In this document: one piece after another, positions 45,265-53,994 of the stretch
Layout: every line of letters starts with the position of its first letter
How positions within the stretch are numbered: position 1 is the stretch's first letter
Source: Phycisphaerales bacterium
Lineage (GTDB): Bacteria > Planctomycetota > Phycisphaerae > Phycisphaerales > SM1A02
Assembly: GCA_009691725.1 (NCBI GenBank)
Contig: SIAP01000005.1
Location: forward strand, 43,100 to 107,099
Direction: 5' to 3'
Length of the DNA stretch: 64,000 nt
Notes under the pieces: generated by a model
Databases searched by the model: none
Told to the model about the DNA's origin: nothing
Seen by the model: only the letters and a program-made list of their open reading frames with translations
Program-made: the position numbers and the translations under genes

Positions 45265-46818
45265 CTAGCTTCGCACTCCGACATCTCGTATCACGCGCAC
45301 CGCACAATTGTGTCCCGCAGCGCCGACGACTGATCCTGCGGGATGGCAGCCCGCACTGCATGAATAGAGCCCCTCGAGACCCGTTGAGTAGGGCATGCGT
45401 TGGTCGAATCCGAAGGTGTTGTCGATGTGGTGAATGTGACCGTAGCGGATGCCGATCTCCCGTTCGATGCGCTGCGGAGTGAAGACGGATGTGTCCACAA
45501 CCAGGCTGCGAAATCCAGGGCAGAACTCCTCTGCAACACCAAAGATGTGATCGACATACTTCGCTTCTTCGATTTCCCAAGTCGATCCCTTGATTTCGTA
45601 TGGCACCCACTGAATGAAAAACGCAGCGTTGTGATGGCCCTCTGGATCGCGCAGCGACGGATCCACCTGTGTATGGATGTACCACTCGATGGTTGGGCGC
45701 TCGGCGAGTTCTCCGCGCATAACCTTGTCGAAGCCGGCCTTGATTTCTGCGATGGGATGCGGCCCTTGTGGCAGCAGATGCATCGTGCCATTGTGTTGCC
45801 CGCGCATCTCTGGAAGACACTTGAATGTCGGAAGATCGCGCAGCGCCATGTTGATCTTCATGGTCGTACCAGTGCGTTTGCAATTGTCCAACCGCGTGTT
45901 GAGCGCTGCTGGGAGTGCAGCGCGACCAACCATCTCGCGAAGTCGGAAGGGATCTCCGTTGACGATGACGGCGCGCGCGGTGATTTCGCGGCCATCCGCC
46001 AACGCAACACCCGTCGCCTTTCCGTTGGTCGTGACGATTCGCTCGACCGCCGCGCTGGTGAAAATCTCTGCGCCGTGCTCACGCGCAGTGCGCGCAAAGG
46101 CGTTGGCGATTGCGCCCATCCCGCCTCTTGCAACCATCCATGTTCCATCTGCGCCGGGGAGTCGACACATGTTGTGCACGAGAAAGTTCATGCCAGTGCC
46201 TGGCGTGCCGAAGGAGCCAGTGAGCCCAGAGAATCCATCCGTGACCGCATACATCGCCACGAGCATCTCGCTCTTGAATCCAAAGCGCGAGAGATAGTCC
46301 TCGACCGTTCCAGTGACAAGATTCACGAAGACTTCCTGCAGCGATGGACGGATGTACTTCTGCGCGGTCGCCTCGGCCGACAGCGGTTCTTCAAGCCAGC
46401 TCGGCGCCATGTCGTCGCGGATGTGCTCGATCTCGTGTGCAAGCGCACCGTTGGCACGCCAGTCCGCCTCGCTGAACATGGCGAGGAACTGATCTTTCAT
46501 CGCAGCGTGGTCGGTCCCAAGCAACAAGGAGCGACCATCGAGCATCGGCAAGAAGTAGTGTGGATTGCGGCGAATGAGTTCGATCTTCGCCCCCGTGCGT
46601 TCGATGATCTCTGGCGGCATCACGCCCAACAAGTACGAGGCGGTGGAGGTTGCTAATCGCGGTGCTCTTGGAAAGGGATACTCGGTCTTGGTTGCCCCGC
46701 CAATCATCGCGCGCTCTTCAACCACGGTGACTTTCAGCCCGGACTTCGCCAGCATCGTCGCTGCGACCAATCCATTGTGCCCAGCGCCGACGACGATGAC
46801 ATCTGTGCGTGTTGGCAT
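45265..46818 (-). CDS. FAD-dependent oxidoreductase (phytoene-desaturase/PYROXD2-like)
   Basis: 517 residues. The N-terminal Rossmann fold reads DVIVVGAGHNGLVAATMLAKSGLKVTVVEE with GxGxxG and a terminal acidic residue. FPRAPRLATSTASYLLGVMPP and WMVARGGMGAIANAFARTARE follow the pattern of the CrtI/PYROXD2 group. The C-terminal FAD block is CSAGCHPAGSVVGAAGHNCAVRVIRDVG. The PYROXD2-like group includes oxidoreductases of unclear substrate; there is no carotenoid gene cluster here, so a carotenoid role is not implied. The gene lies 13 bp downstream of the sulfatase stop on the same strand and is probably co-transcribed with it. Confidence 0.87.
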   Translation of the reverse strand: MPTRTDVIVVGAGHNGLVAATMLAKSGLKVTVVEERAMIGGATKTEYPFPRAPRLATSTASYLLGVMPPEIIERTGAKIELIRRNPHYFLPMLDGRSLLLGTDHAAMKDQFLAMFSEADWRANGALAHEIEHIRDDMAPSWLEEPLSAEATAQKYIRPSLQEVFVNLVTGTVEDYLSRFGFKSEMLVAMYAVTDGFSGLTGSFGTPGTGMNFLVHNMCRLPGADGTWMVARGGMGAIANAFARTAREHGAEIFTSAAVERIVTTNGKATGVALADGREITARAVIVNGDPFRLREMVGRAALPAALNTRLDNCKRTGTTMKINMALRDLPTFKCLPEMRGQHNGTMHLLPQGPHPIAEIKAGFDKVMRGELAERPTIEWYIHTQVDPSLRDPEGHHNAAFFIQWVPYEIKGSTWEIEEAKYVDHIFGVAEEFCPGFRSLVVDTSVFTPQRIEREIGIRYGHIHHIDNTFGFDQRMPYSTGLEGLYSCSAGCHPAGSVVGAAGHNCAVRVIRDVGVRS

Positions 46819-46831
46819 GGGGGACTCGCGA

Positions 46832-49252
46832 CTATCTCTTCGACACATCCTTCACACATCGAAATCCGAGGTGTGACATTGCAGAGTCGGTGGTCGTCGA
46901 CATTCGCGCTGCCACTCGGTAACTCGAGCAGTACGACTCGTGACAGAGAAACGATCCACCTCGGTGCGCCTTTCGCATGCCCTCTGGAAAGTGCGGACCC
47001 GTGGGATCGACGATGACTTCGCCCGGCGCGCTTGCAGCGGTGCGGCGCGCATATTCGTTGGGGTCGTAATCATCGCTGCACCACTCCCAGACATTTCCAG
47101 AAGTGCCGTAGAGACCGTATCCGTTTGGTGAATACTCCCGCACCGGACTCGTGCGTTCGAATCCGTCCTCTGTGGTGTTGCGCGTTGGAAATTCTCCCTG
47201 CCAGATGTTCATGCGCTGTTCGCCATGCGGCTTCATCTCGTCGCCCCATGGATAGATGGCGCGCGCGATGCCGCCGCGTGCAGCGAACTCCCACTCTGCT
47301 TCGGTTGGAAGTCGCTTGCCAGCCCAGTTCGCATACGCGAGTGCGTCTTCAAAGCACACATGGACAACAGGATGGTCGAGACGGTGATCGATGGTCGAGC
47401 GTGGTCCCTCTGGATGACGCCAGTTTGCGCCGACGGTCCATGTCCACCACTGACTGGAATCCGCGAGACCCTCGATCTTCGCGGGCGGCGTGAACACGAG
47501 CGATCCAGGCTGCAACATTTCATCAGACGGCTTGGGAGTGTCGGATGGAACTTGCGTGCGCAGTGCTTCCCAATCGACGGGACGCTCTGCAACGGTCTTG
47601 TAGCTGGTCGCATCGACGAACGCAGCGAATTGTCCGTTGGTGACCTCGGTGACATCAACAAAGAAGGCGCCGACGCGTACTCGGTGAGCGGGCATCTCAT
47701 CCTTGCGGGCCTGCGCATCGGTCGTCTCGCTTCCCATGATGTATTCGCCGCCCGGAATGAGGATCATCCCCGGCGGGATTGTGATTGCATCGACTGTCGC
47801 GAGAGGAAACTCCTTCGACACCACACGATGCGTCGCAAATATCGCACGCGCACGCGCGACGATCGTCTCGTGATGCGCTGCAATGTCGGTGGTTTCTGCG
47901 GGATCGACCTGCAAGTCGTACAGGGCGATGTTGACGTTTCCTCTGGCGAGCCCTCTCCGCACTGCCTTGTATCTGCCCATGCGCACCGCTTGCTGTCCAC
48001 TCGCACTTGGAAACTCCCAGTAGAGGAACTCGCGGGTGACAGCGGGCAAAGTCGCTGCGGCGGAACTTTGCAACATCAACGGAAGGAGCGAGCATCCTTC
48101 GATGCCGCTGGGCGCAACGCCTCCCGCGACTTCGACGCACGATGGCATCAGGTCGTAAAGCGCGACCGGCGTTGCGCAGGTCGTGCCGTGCGCAATCGTG
48201 CCAGGCCAACTCGCGATCAGTGGCACCCGTATTCCGCCTTCGTAGAGATTGCCCTTGTTCCCGCGAAGTCCGCCGTATGAATCGAAGAAGGCGCAGTCCG
48301 CACCACCGACCTTGCCTGCCGCACCATTGTCGCTTGTGAAGAGGACGAGCGTGCGGCGATCAAGACCTCGCGTGCGGAGCGCATCGATGATGCGGCCGAT
48401 GTCGCCATCCATGCGAGAGATCATCGCCGCATATGTTGCACGCGGAGTCGCGTTGGCGATGTATCCACTGTCGCCGGCGTAGGGCGTTTCAGGGAACGCA
48501 CCCGCATACGGCGCAAGGTCTGCCTCTTCGGCTTGGAGTGCGAGGTGCGGAATCGTGAGCGCAAGATAGAGATAGAAGGGTCGTGACTTGTTGGCATCGA
48601 TGAACGCGATGGACTCATCCGTAAAAAGCTGCTGCGAGTAGACCGCCCCGCGCGCGTTGTCGCGAACATTGCCCGCGAGTTGCTCAACAGCGTTGTTGCG
48701 CCAGAGCGTGGGCGGATAGTGATTGTGCGCCTTCCGCTGGCAGAGAAATCCATAGAAGAAGTCGAACCCCTGCCGACTCGGCTCGCCTGTGCTTCCGGGA
48801 CCACCAAGCCCCCATTTGCCAATCGCTCCTGTTGAATAGCCCATTGATTGAAGCACCGTTGCGATGGTCGTCGTCCCAGCAGCGAGCGGGAACTGCCCCT
48901 CGGGCCGTGATTCCTTGTTGTCACGAATCTGCGCATGACCAGCATCGCGTCCAGTCAGCATCATGCAACGTGTCGGGGCGCAGACTGGCGCAGGCGAATA
49001 CGCCGCAGTGAATCGCATTCCAGATGCGGCAAGCAGATCGATGTTCGGCGTCTTGATCTTTGTTTGACCGTCGCAGCCAAGATCGCCAAACCCCAGGTCG
49101 TCGCAGAGGATGACGATGATGTTGGGAGGCGCATCGGGGGAAACCCTATCGTCACTCGCAGACACAGCGTGCGACGCGAGAGAGATGAAACACGCGACAA
49201 CAGCAGGGAGCATCAACCAAGCGTACTCCCGTGCGCTCTCTTTCGCGCCCAT
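46832..49252 (-). CDS. Sulfatase fused to a formylglycine-generating enzyme domain
   Basis: 806 residues. A signal peptide (about 1-33) is followed by a sulfatase: NIIVILCDDLGFGDLGCDG near 45, the modification motif PVCAPTRCMMLTGRDAGHAQ near 90 (C-x-P-T-R, with Cys converted to formylglycine), GKWGLGG, IPHLAL and TSDNGAAGK near 300. From about 500 to the end lies a full SUMF1/FGE domain: PGGEYIMGSETTDAQARKDE, VTEVTNGQFAAF, KRLPTEAEWEFAARGG, GLYGTSGNVWEWCSDDYD and RKAHRGGSFLCHESYCSSYR. The last contains the catalytic Cys pair CHESYC, followed by GFRC. So enzyme and maturase are one chain. The GTG three codons upstream is less likely than ATG 49252. It is divergent from thrA with only 12 bp between the start codons. 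Confidence 0.92.
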   Translation of the reverse strand: MGAKESAREYAWLMLPAVVACFISLASHAVSASDDRVSPDAPPNIIVILCDDLGFGDLGCDGQTKIKTPNIDLLAASGMRFTAAYSPAPVCAPTRCMMLTGRDAGHAQIRDNKESRPEGQFPLAAGTTTIATVLQSMGYSTGAIGKWGLGGPGSTGEPSRQGFDFFYGFLCQRKAHNHYPPTLWRNNAVEQLAGNVRDNARGAVYSQQLFTDESIAFIDANKSRPFYLYLALTIPHLALQAEEADLAPYAGAFPETPYAGDSGYIANATPRATYAAMISRMDGDIGRIIDALRTRGLDRRTLVLFTSDNGAAGKVGGADCAFFDSYGGLRGNKGNLYEGGIRVPLIASWPGTIAHGTTCATPVALYDLMPSCVEVAGGVAPSGIEGCSLLPLMLQSSAAATLPAVTREFLYWEFPSASGQQAVRMGRYKAVRRGLARGNVNIALYDLQVDPAETTDIAAHHETIVARARAIFATHRVVSKEFPLATVDAITIPPGMILIPGGEYIMGSETTDAQARKDEMPAHRVRVGAFFVDVTEVTNGQFAAFVDATSYKTVAERPVDWEALRTQVPSDTPKPSDEMLQPGSLVFTPPAKIEGLADSSQWWTWTVGANWRHPEGPRSTIDHRLDHPVVHVCFEDALAYANWAGKRLPTEAEWEFAARGGIARAIYPWGDEMKPHGEQRMNIWQGEFPTRNTTEDGFERTSPVREYSPNGYGLYGTSGNVWEWCSDDYDPNEYARRTAASAPGEVIVDPTGPHFPEGMRKAHRGGSFLCHESYCSSYRVAARMSTTTDSAMSHLGFRCVKDVSKR

Positions 49253-49264
49253 TACACTCACTCA

Positions 49265-51682
49265 ATGATCGCACACAAATTTGGCGGCAGCAGCGTGGCG
49301 GATGCGACGCGAATGGCGCGCGTCGTCGACCTGATGCTCGCACGTGACGAACAACAAGTCATCGCAATCAGCGCGATGCGTGGAACTACCGATGCGCTCA
49401 TCGATCTCGCGAAGCAGGCTGCCGCGCATGATCCGCAGATGAAAGCGTCATTGCTGGTGCTTGAGGCGCGACACATTGAGACGGCGAAGGAACTGCTGGG
49501 CGCGAAGAGCGAACCGATTCTTCAACGACTTGCGGTGGAATTCGAGAGTTTGCGCGATCTCCTGCAGGCACAGTCGCTGGCCGGCGCGTTGTCGAACGAC
49601 CTGGTCGATCTTGTCAGCGGTCTTGGCGAAGTCTGGTCGTCGCTCATGGTTGATGCCGCCCTGCGCGCGCGAGGGGCGCAGAGTCGCTGGCTCGATGCGC
49701 GCGAAGTGCTTGTGGTTGAAAGGAGTGATCTGGGAGCGATGGTGCAGTGGGATGAGACCGCCGAGCGTCTGCGCACGCATTTCGGCGACTTTCCAAAGCA
49801 CACCGTCGTGACGGGATTCGTCGCACGCACACGCGAAGGGCGCATCACGACGCTTGGGCGAAATGGAAGCGACTTCTCCGGCGCAATCTTTGCTGCGTTG
49901 TTTGGTGCGTCGGAACTCCATGTGTGGAGTGATGTCGACGGCATCTACTCCGCAGATCCGCGACTCGTGCCCGAAGCCGTGCTCATCGATCGAGTCTCGT
50001 ATGCGGAAGCGTGCGAGCTGGCATACTTCGGCGCAAATGTGATCCATCCGCAGACCATGGCGCCCGCCTTCGAGCGCGGCATCCCCATCATCGCCCGAAG
50101 TTCCTTCAATCCGACGCACCCTGGAACACGCATCAGCAACGAGCCCGGCACCGCGCAGCCCGTGAAAGGCGTGACGATGTTTCGAGGACTGGCGATCCTC
50201 TGGATCGAAGGCGCCGGCATGATCGGCGTGCCCGGCACCGCGGCGCGTGCGTTTGATGCGCTGCACCGCGCAGGCGTCCCTGTTGTCATGATCAGTCAGG
50301 GATCGAGCGAGCATTCCATTTGCTGCACGATTCGCCAGCGGGATGGCGCACTCGCCGAGCGCGCGGTCCGCGAAGCATTTGCGCGCGAACTGATCGTGCG
50401 CCAGATCAGTGACGTCCATGTCACCGACGGCATCGCTGTCCTCGCAGTCGTGGGCGACGGCATGGCGGGACATCCCGGGGTCTGCGCACAATTGTTCGAG
50501 TCGCTGGGTCGATCCAAAGTCAATGTCCGAATGATTGCGCAAGGCGCATCCGAGCGGAACATCTCCGTCGCCATCGATGATCACGACGCAGTCCGCGCAC
50601 TTCGCGCAACCCATGCTGGCTTTTATCTGAGTGCGCAAACGATATCGATCGGCGTGATCGGCCCCGGTCATGTCGGCAGCGCATTGCTTGCGCAGATCGC
50701 AGCAACGCGTGATCGATTACTCACGCACAACAAGATCGACCTGCGCGTGCGTGCGATTGCGAGCAGTCGGCAGATGGCACTCGGGGAGATCTCGATGAGC
50801 GCGGGCGCAGTGCTTGATCGCGCGCTCGATCTCGACGCATTCGCTGCGCATGTCCACGCTGATCATCTTCCACACGCGATCATCATCGACTGCACCAACA
50901 GTGATGCCATCGCCGATCACTACGCGGAGTGGCTCGCGCGTGGCATTCATGTCATTACCCCCAACAAGTGCGCTGGCAGCGGTGGGTTGGCGCGCTATCA
51001 ATCGATCAAGAGTGCGGGCGCACGCTTTCGCTATGAAGCGACGGTCGGCGCAGGCCTGCCGATTGTGACCACGCTTCGCGACCTGATCGACACCGGCGAC
51101 GATGTGCATTCGATCGATGGCATCTTGTCCGGCACGCTCGCCTATCTCTTCAACAGTTTCGATGGGTCGCGTCCATTTGGCGAACTGGTCGCGCAGGCGC
51201 GTGCGCTCGGATACACCGAACCAGATCCACGCGACGACCTCTCCGGTCGTGATGTTGCGCGCAAGCTTGTCATCCTCGCTCGTGAACGAGGCGTGATGAT
51301 CACTCTCGATGCGGTGCAATTAGAGTCGCTCGTTCCCACGGCGCTGCGGAGCGTGCCGCTGGACGAGTTCTTGCGACGACTCCCAGAACTCGATGCACCG
51401 ATGGCCGCGCGATTGCACGCGGCGCGTGCCGCACACCAGGTGCTTCGATATGTCGCGCGCCTCTCGGTCGATGGCATCGGAAGTGTCGGGTTGGTTGCAC
51501 TCTCTCCGGATCACCCATTCGGTCACATCAGGCTCACTGACAATGTGGTGCAGTTCACCACTCGGCGATACTGCGAGAATCCGCTGGTTGTGCAGGGCCC
51601 TGGAGCTGGTCCCGAAGTGACCGCAGCTGGAGTGATGGCCGACCTGTTGCGTGTTGCAATGGCGCTGGGAGCCCATCTGTGA
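49265..51682 (+). CDS. thrA: Bifunctional aspartokinase/homoserine dehydrogenase
   Basis: 805 residues combining two steps of threonine biosynthesis. The aspartokinase part begins MIAHKFGGSSVADATRM and contains GLGEVWSSLMVDAAL, TLGRNGSDFSGAIFAALF and WSDVDGIYSADPRL. Two ACT domains follow at about 310-450 (GVTMFRGLAILWIEGAGMIGV, GMAGHPGVCAQLFESLG). The homoserine dehydrogenase part starts near 460 with SIGVIGPGHVGSALLAQIA (NAD(P)-binding) and includes NKCAGSGGL, FRYEATVGAGLPIV and GILSGTLAYLFN, followed by DLSGRDVARKLVILARE. The ACT domains suggest feedback control by threonine. The GTGA overlap with thrB implies coupled translation. ATG 49265 is fixed by the family start; a longer frame upstream overlaps the divergent sulfatase gene. 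Confidence 0.96.
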   Translation: MIAHKFGGSSVADATRMARVVDLMLARDEQQVIAISAMRGTTDALIDLAKQAAAHDPQMKASLLVLEARHIETAKELLGAKSEPILQRLAVEFESLRDLLQAQSLAGALSNDLVDLVSGLGEVWSSLMVDAALRARGAQSRWLDAREVLVVERSDLGAMVQWDETAERLRTHFGDFPKHTVVTGFVARTREGRITTLGRNGSDFSGAIFAALFGASELHVWSDVDGIYSADPRLVPEAVLIDRVSYAEACELAYFGANVIHPQTMAPAFERGIPIIARSSFNPTHPGTRISNEPGTAQPVKGVTMFRGLAILWIEGAGMIGVPGTAARAFDALHRAGVPVVMISQGSSEHSICCTIRQRDGALAERAVREAFARELIVRQISDVHVTDGIAVLAVVGDGMAGHPGVCAQLFESLGRSKVNVRMIAQGASERNISVAIDDHDAVRALRATHAGFYLSAQTISIGVIGPGHVGSALLAQIAATRDRLLTHNKIDLRVRAIASSRQMALGEISMSAGAVLDRALDLDAFAAHVHADHLPHAIIIDCTNSDAIADHYAEWLARGIHVITPNKCAGSGGLARYQSIKSAGARFRYEATVGAGLPIVTTLRDLIDTGDDVHSIDGILSGTLAYLFNSFDGSRPFGELVAQARALGYTEPDPRDDLSGRDVARKLVILARERGVMITLDAVQLESLVPTALRSVPLDEFLRRLPELDAPMAARLHAARAAHQVLRYVARLSVDGIGSVGLVALSPDHPFGHIRLTDNVVQFTTRRYCENPLVVQGPGAGPEVTAAGVMADLLRVAMALGAHL

Positions 51683-52602
51683 ATCGTGCAGCCGCCATCG
51701 CGCCGCCAAGCGTTGGCAATGTTGCTGTTGGATTCGATGTGCTTGGTCACGCGCTCGTCGGCGTCGGAGACCGCGTCACGATCACTCGCACCAACACGTC
51801 GCAGGTCCGGATCATGTCCATCACAGGAATTGAGATGGTGCTTCCGCAGGATGCCAACGCGAATACCGCAGGGCGCGCGCTGATCGCACTGCTCGCCTCA
51901 TGCCCACCGAGTACCGGCTTTGATGTCGAGATCGAAAAGGGAATCGCGCTGGGATCAGGCATGGGAGGCTCTGCTGCATCGAGTGTTGCCGCAGTTGTCG
52001 CGGCGAATGCGACACTCGATGTGCCGCTTTCCATCGCTGTCCTCTACCACGCTGCGATGCAGGGCGAATCTGCCGCCGCAGGAGGTTTGCACGGAGACAA
52101 TGTTGCACCGGCGCTGCTCGGTGGACTCGTCATCGCACCCGCAGAGGGATATCCCGTTTCCGTGCCCGTCCCCGCATGGTTGCACGCAGCGATCGTGCGT
52201 CCCCACTTTCCGCTGGAAACTCGCGCGAGCCGAGCAGTGTTGAGCGAACCCTATCCACTGCGTGCATTCGTTGAACAAAGCGAAGCGCTCGCGCTCACGC
52301 TCGCTGGCTGTTTCACACAGAGCGCCGCGCTCATTCGCCGCGGACTTCGTGACGTCCTCGTCGAGCCACGACGCGCGCACTTGATCCCAGGATTCGCGCA
52401 AGTGAAACAGGCCGCCCTCGAGTGCGGCGCACTTGGAGCAAGCATCTCTGGAGGTGGTCCAAGCGTCTTTGGATGGTTTGAATCGCGCGATGATGCGCAG
52501 CGCGGTGCTGCTGCGATGCGCGACGCGTTTCGCTCGGTTGCGCTCGAGAGCACTGCCATGGTGAGCGTGGTTGGCGCTCCCGGTGCGCAGGTGGTTTCGT
52601 GA
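51679..52602 (+). CDS. thrB: Homoserine kinase
   Basis: A 307-residue GHMP kinase that phosphorylates homoserine, the penultimate step of threonine synthesis. IAPPSVGNVAVGFDVLGHAL at the N-terminus is the ThrB first block. KGIALGSGMGGSAASSVAAVVAAN near 95 is the ATP-binding PxxxGLGSSAA-type loop, and GALGASISGGGPSVFGWFE near 255 is the third GHMP motif. The start is GTG in a GTGA overlap with thrA, and its end overlaps thrC in the same way. Second gene of a complete thrABC operon. Confidence 0.95.
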   Translation: MNRAAAIAPPSVGNVAVGFDVLGHALVGVGDRVTITRTNTSQVRIMSITGIEMVLPQDANANTAGRALIALLASCPPSTGFDVEIEKGIALGSGMGGSAASSVAAVVAANATLDVPLSIAVLYHAAMQGESAAAGGLHGDNVAPALLGGLVIAPAEGYPVSVPVPAWLHAAIVRPHFPLETRASRAVLSEPYPLRAFVEQSEALALTLAGCFTQSAALIRRGLRDVLVEPRRAHLIPGFAQVKQAALECGALGASISGGGPSVFGWFESRDDAQRGAAAMRDAFRSVALESTAMVSVVGAPGAQVVS

Positions 52603-53897
52603 ATGTCTCAAGCACACGAGGCGGCGCAAGCGTGTCGCTGTCGCAGGCGATCACGCAGGGACTCGCTCCAGATGGCGGGCTCTACATGCCGCCGATTCTT
52701 CCTTCGCGCTTTGGACACTCAACCGCAGGTTTCGGCGTGCGACTCATCGACAGAGCCTGCGAGGTCCTCGCTCCATACTTTGCAGGCGATCCGTTGGAAC
52801 CGCATCTCCAGACGATGGTGGATGAAGCTTTCACATTCGACGCACCGACGCGGTGGTTGAGCGACGACACTGCACTGCTCGAACTCTTTCACGGTCCAAC
52901 CGCTGCGTTCAAGGACTTTGGAGCGCGCTTCCTCGCCGCGGCGATGCGTCGTCTTGCGCCACCGGATGCGATGACGACCGTGCTCGTCGCGACGAGTGGC
53001 GACACGGGAGCCGCCGTCGCATCCGCGTTTCACAATCGCACTGGTTTTCGTGTGGTGATCCTCTATCCCGATGGGCGTGTCTCGCCACGGCAAGCGCATC
53101 AACTGGGCGCGTTCGGCGGCAATGTGCACGCACTGCGCGTCGCAGGAACATTCGACGATTGCCAGCGCATGGTGAAGGGTGCGTTCGCCGATCCGATGCT
53201 CAATGCGCGTCACACGCTTGTGAGTGCCAACAGCATCAGCCTTGGACGGCTCCTCCCGCAGATGGCGTACTACGCATACGCAGCGCACAAGTGTGTGGCG
53301 CAGGATCGCGGGGTGCCATCGTTCGTGGTTCCCACTGGAAACCTTGGCAACGCGTTCGCGTGCTTGCTTGCACGTGAGTCTGGTGTCCCGATTGACCGCG
53401 TTGCCATCGCCACCAATGCGAACCGCGCGCTCTCACAGTTGATTTCGACTGGCACCTACGAGCCATGCCCAACCGTCGCGACACTCGCCAACGCGATGGA
53501 TGTCGGCGCTCCCAGCAATGTGGAACGATTGCTCCATCGCTTTTCGGATACGCGCGGCGTGGTCGAAGCAGACTGGGTGGATGACGCCGAGATCTCCGCA
53601 GCGATCACGCGCACATTTCATGACCACGGCGTTGCGATCTGCCCACACACAGCATGCGGAGTTGAAGTCCTGCGGCGCATGCGCGCCAACGGACGCGCTG
53701 CCACCGGCACGAAATGGATCGTCGCAGCGACCGCGCATCCAGCGAAGTTTGAAACGATCGTCGAGCCGCTGATCGGTCAGACCGTTGCACTCCCAGACTC
53801 ACTCGCGCAGATTCTCAACACGCCAGCGCACGCTGATCTCATCGCATCAACGTTGTCCGCACTGGTGGCGCGGCTTGAGCAGTTTGTCGGTGATTGA
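52599..53897 (+). CDS. thrC: Threonine synthase
   Basis: A 432-residue PLP enzyme that converts phosphohomoserine to threonine. LSQAITQGLAPDGGLYMPP at the start is typical of the longer (type I) ThrC. ELFHGPTAAFKDFGARFLA near 100 contains the PLP-binding Lys (in AFKD). VATSGDTGAAVASAFHN near 130 binds the phosphate, and SANSISLGRLLPQMAYYAYA and PTGNLGNAFACLLARE follow. The length and first motif match bacterial ThrC. It starts with GTG in a GTGA overlap with thrB, so the three genes are likely translated together from one mRNA. Confidence 0.96.
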   Translation: MNVSSTRGGASVSLSQAITQGLAPDGGLYMPPILPSRFGHSTAGFGVRLIDRACEVLAPYFAGDPLEPHLQTMVDEAFTFDAPTRWLSDDTALLELFHGPTAAFKDFGARFLAAAMRRLAPPDAMTTVLVATSGDTGAAVASAFHNRTGFRVVILYPDGRVSPRQAHQLGAFGGNVHALRVAGTFDDCQRMVKGAFADPMLNARHTLVSANSISLGRLLPQMAYYAYAAHKCVAQDRGVPSFVVPTGNLGNAFACLLARESGVPIDRVAIATNANRALSQLISTGTYEPCPTVATLANAMDVGAPSNVERLLHRFSDTRGVVEADWVDDAEISAAITRTFHDHGVAICPHTACGVEVLRRMRANGRAATGTKWIVAATAHPAKFETIVEPLIGQTVALPDSLAQILNTPAHADLIASTLSALVARLEQFVGD

Positions 53898-53994
53898 CCC
53901 ACCCCCACTCCACCGCGGTTGCTTCAGATCTTCGGATCGACGCCTTTGAATCTGCCTCCAACTGCACCGCCCGGCCGCTCTATAGCATCGCCGC

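Noticed and set aside
45400..46656. Long plus-strand frame opposite the FAD oxidoreductase.
   Set aside because: Antisense shadow; the minus strand has the complete FAD-binding motifs.
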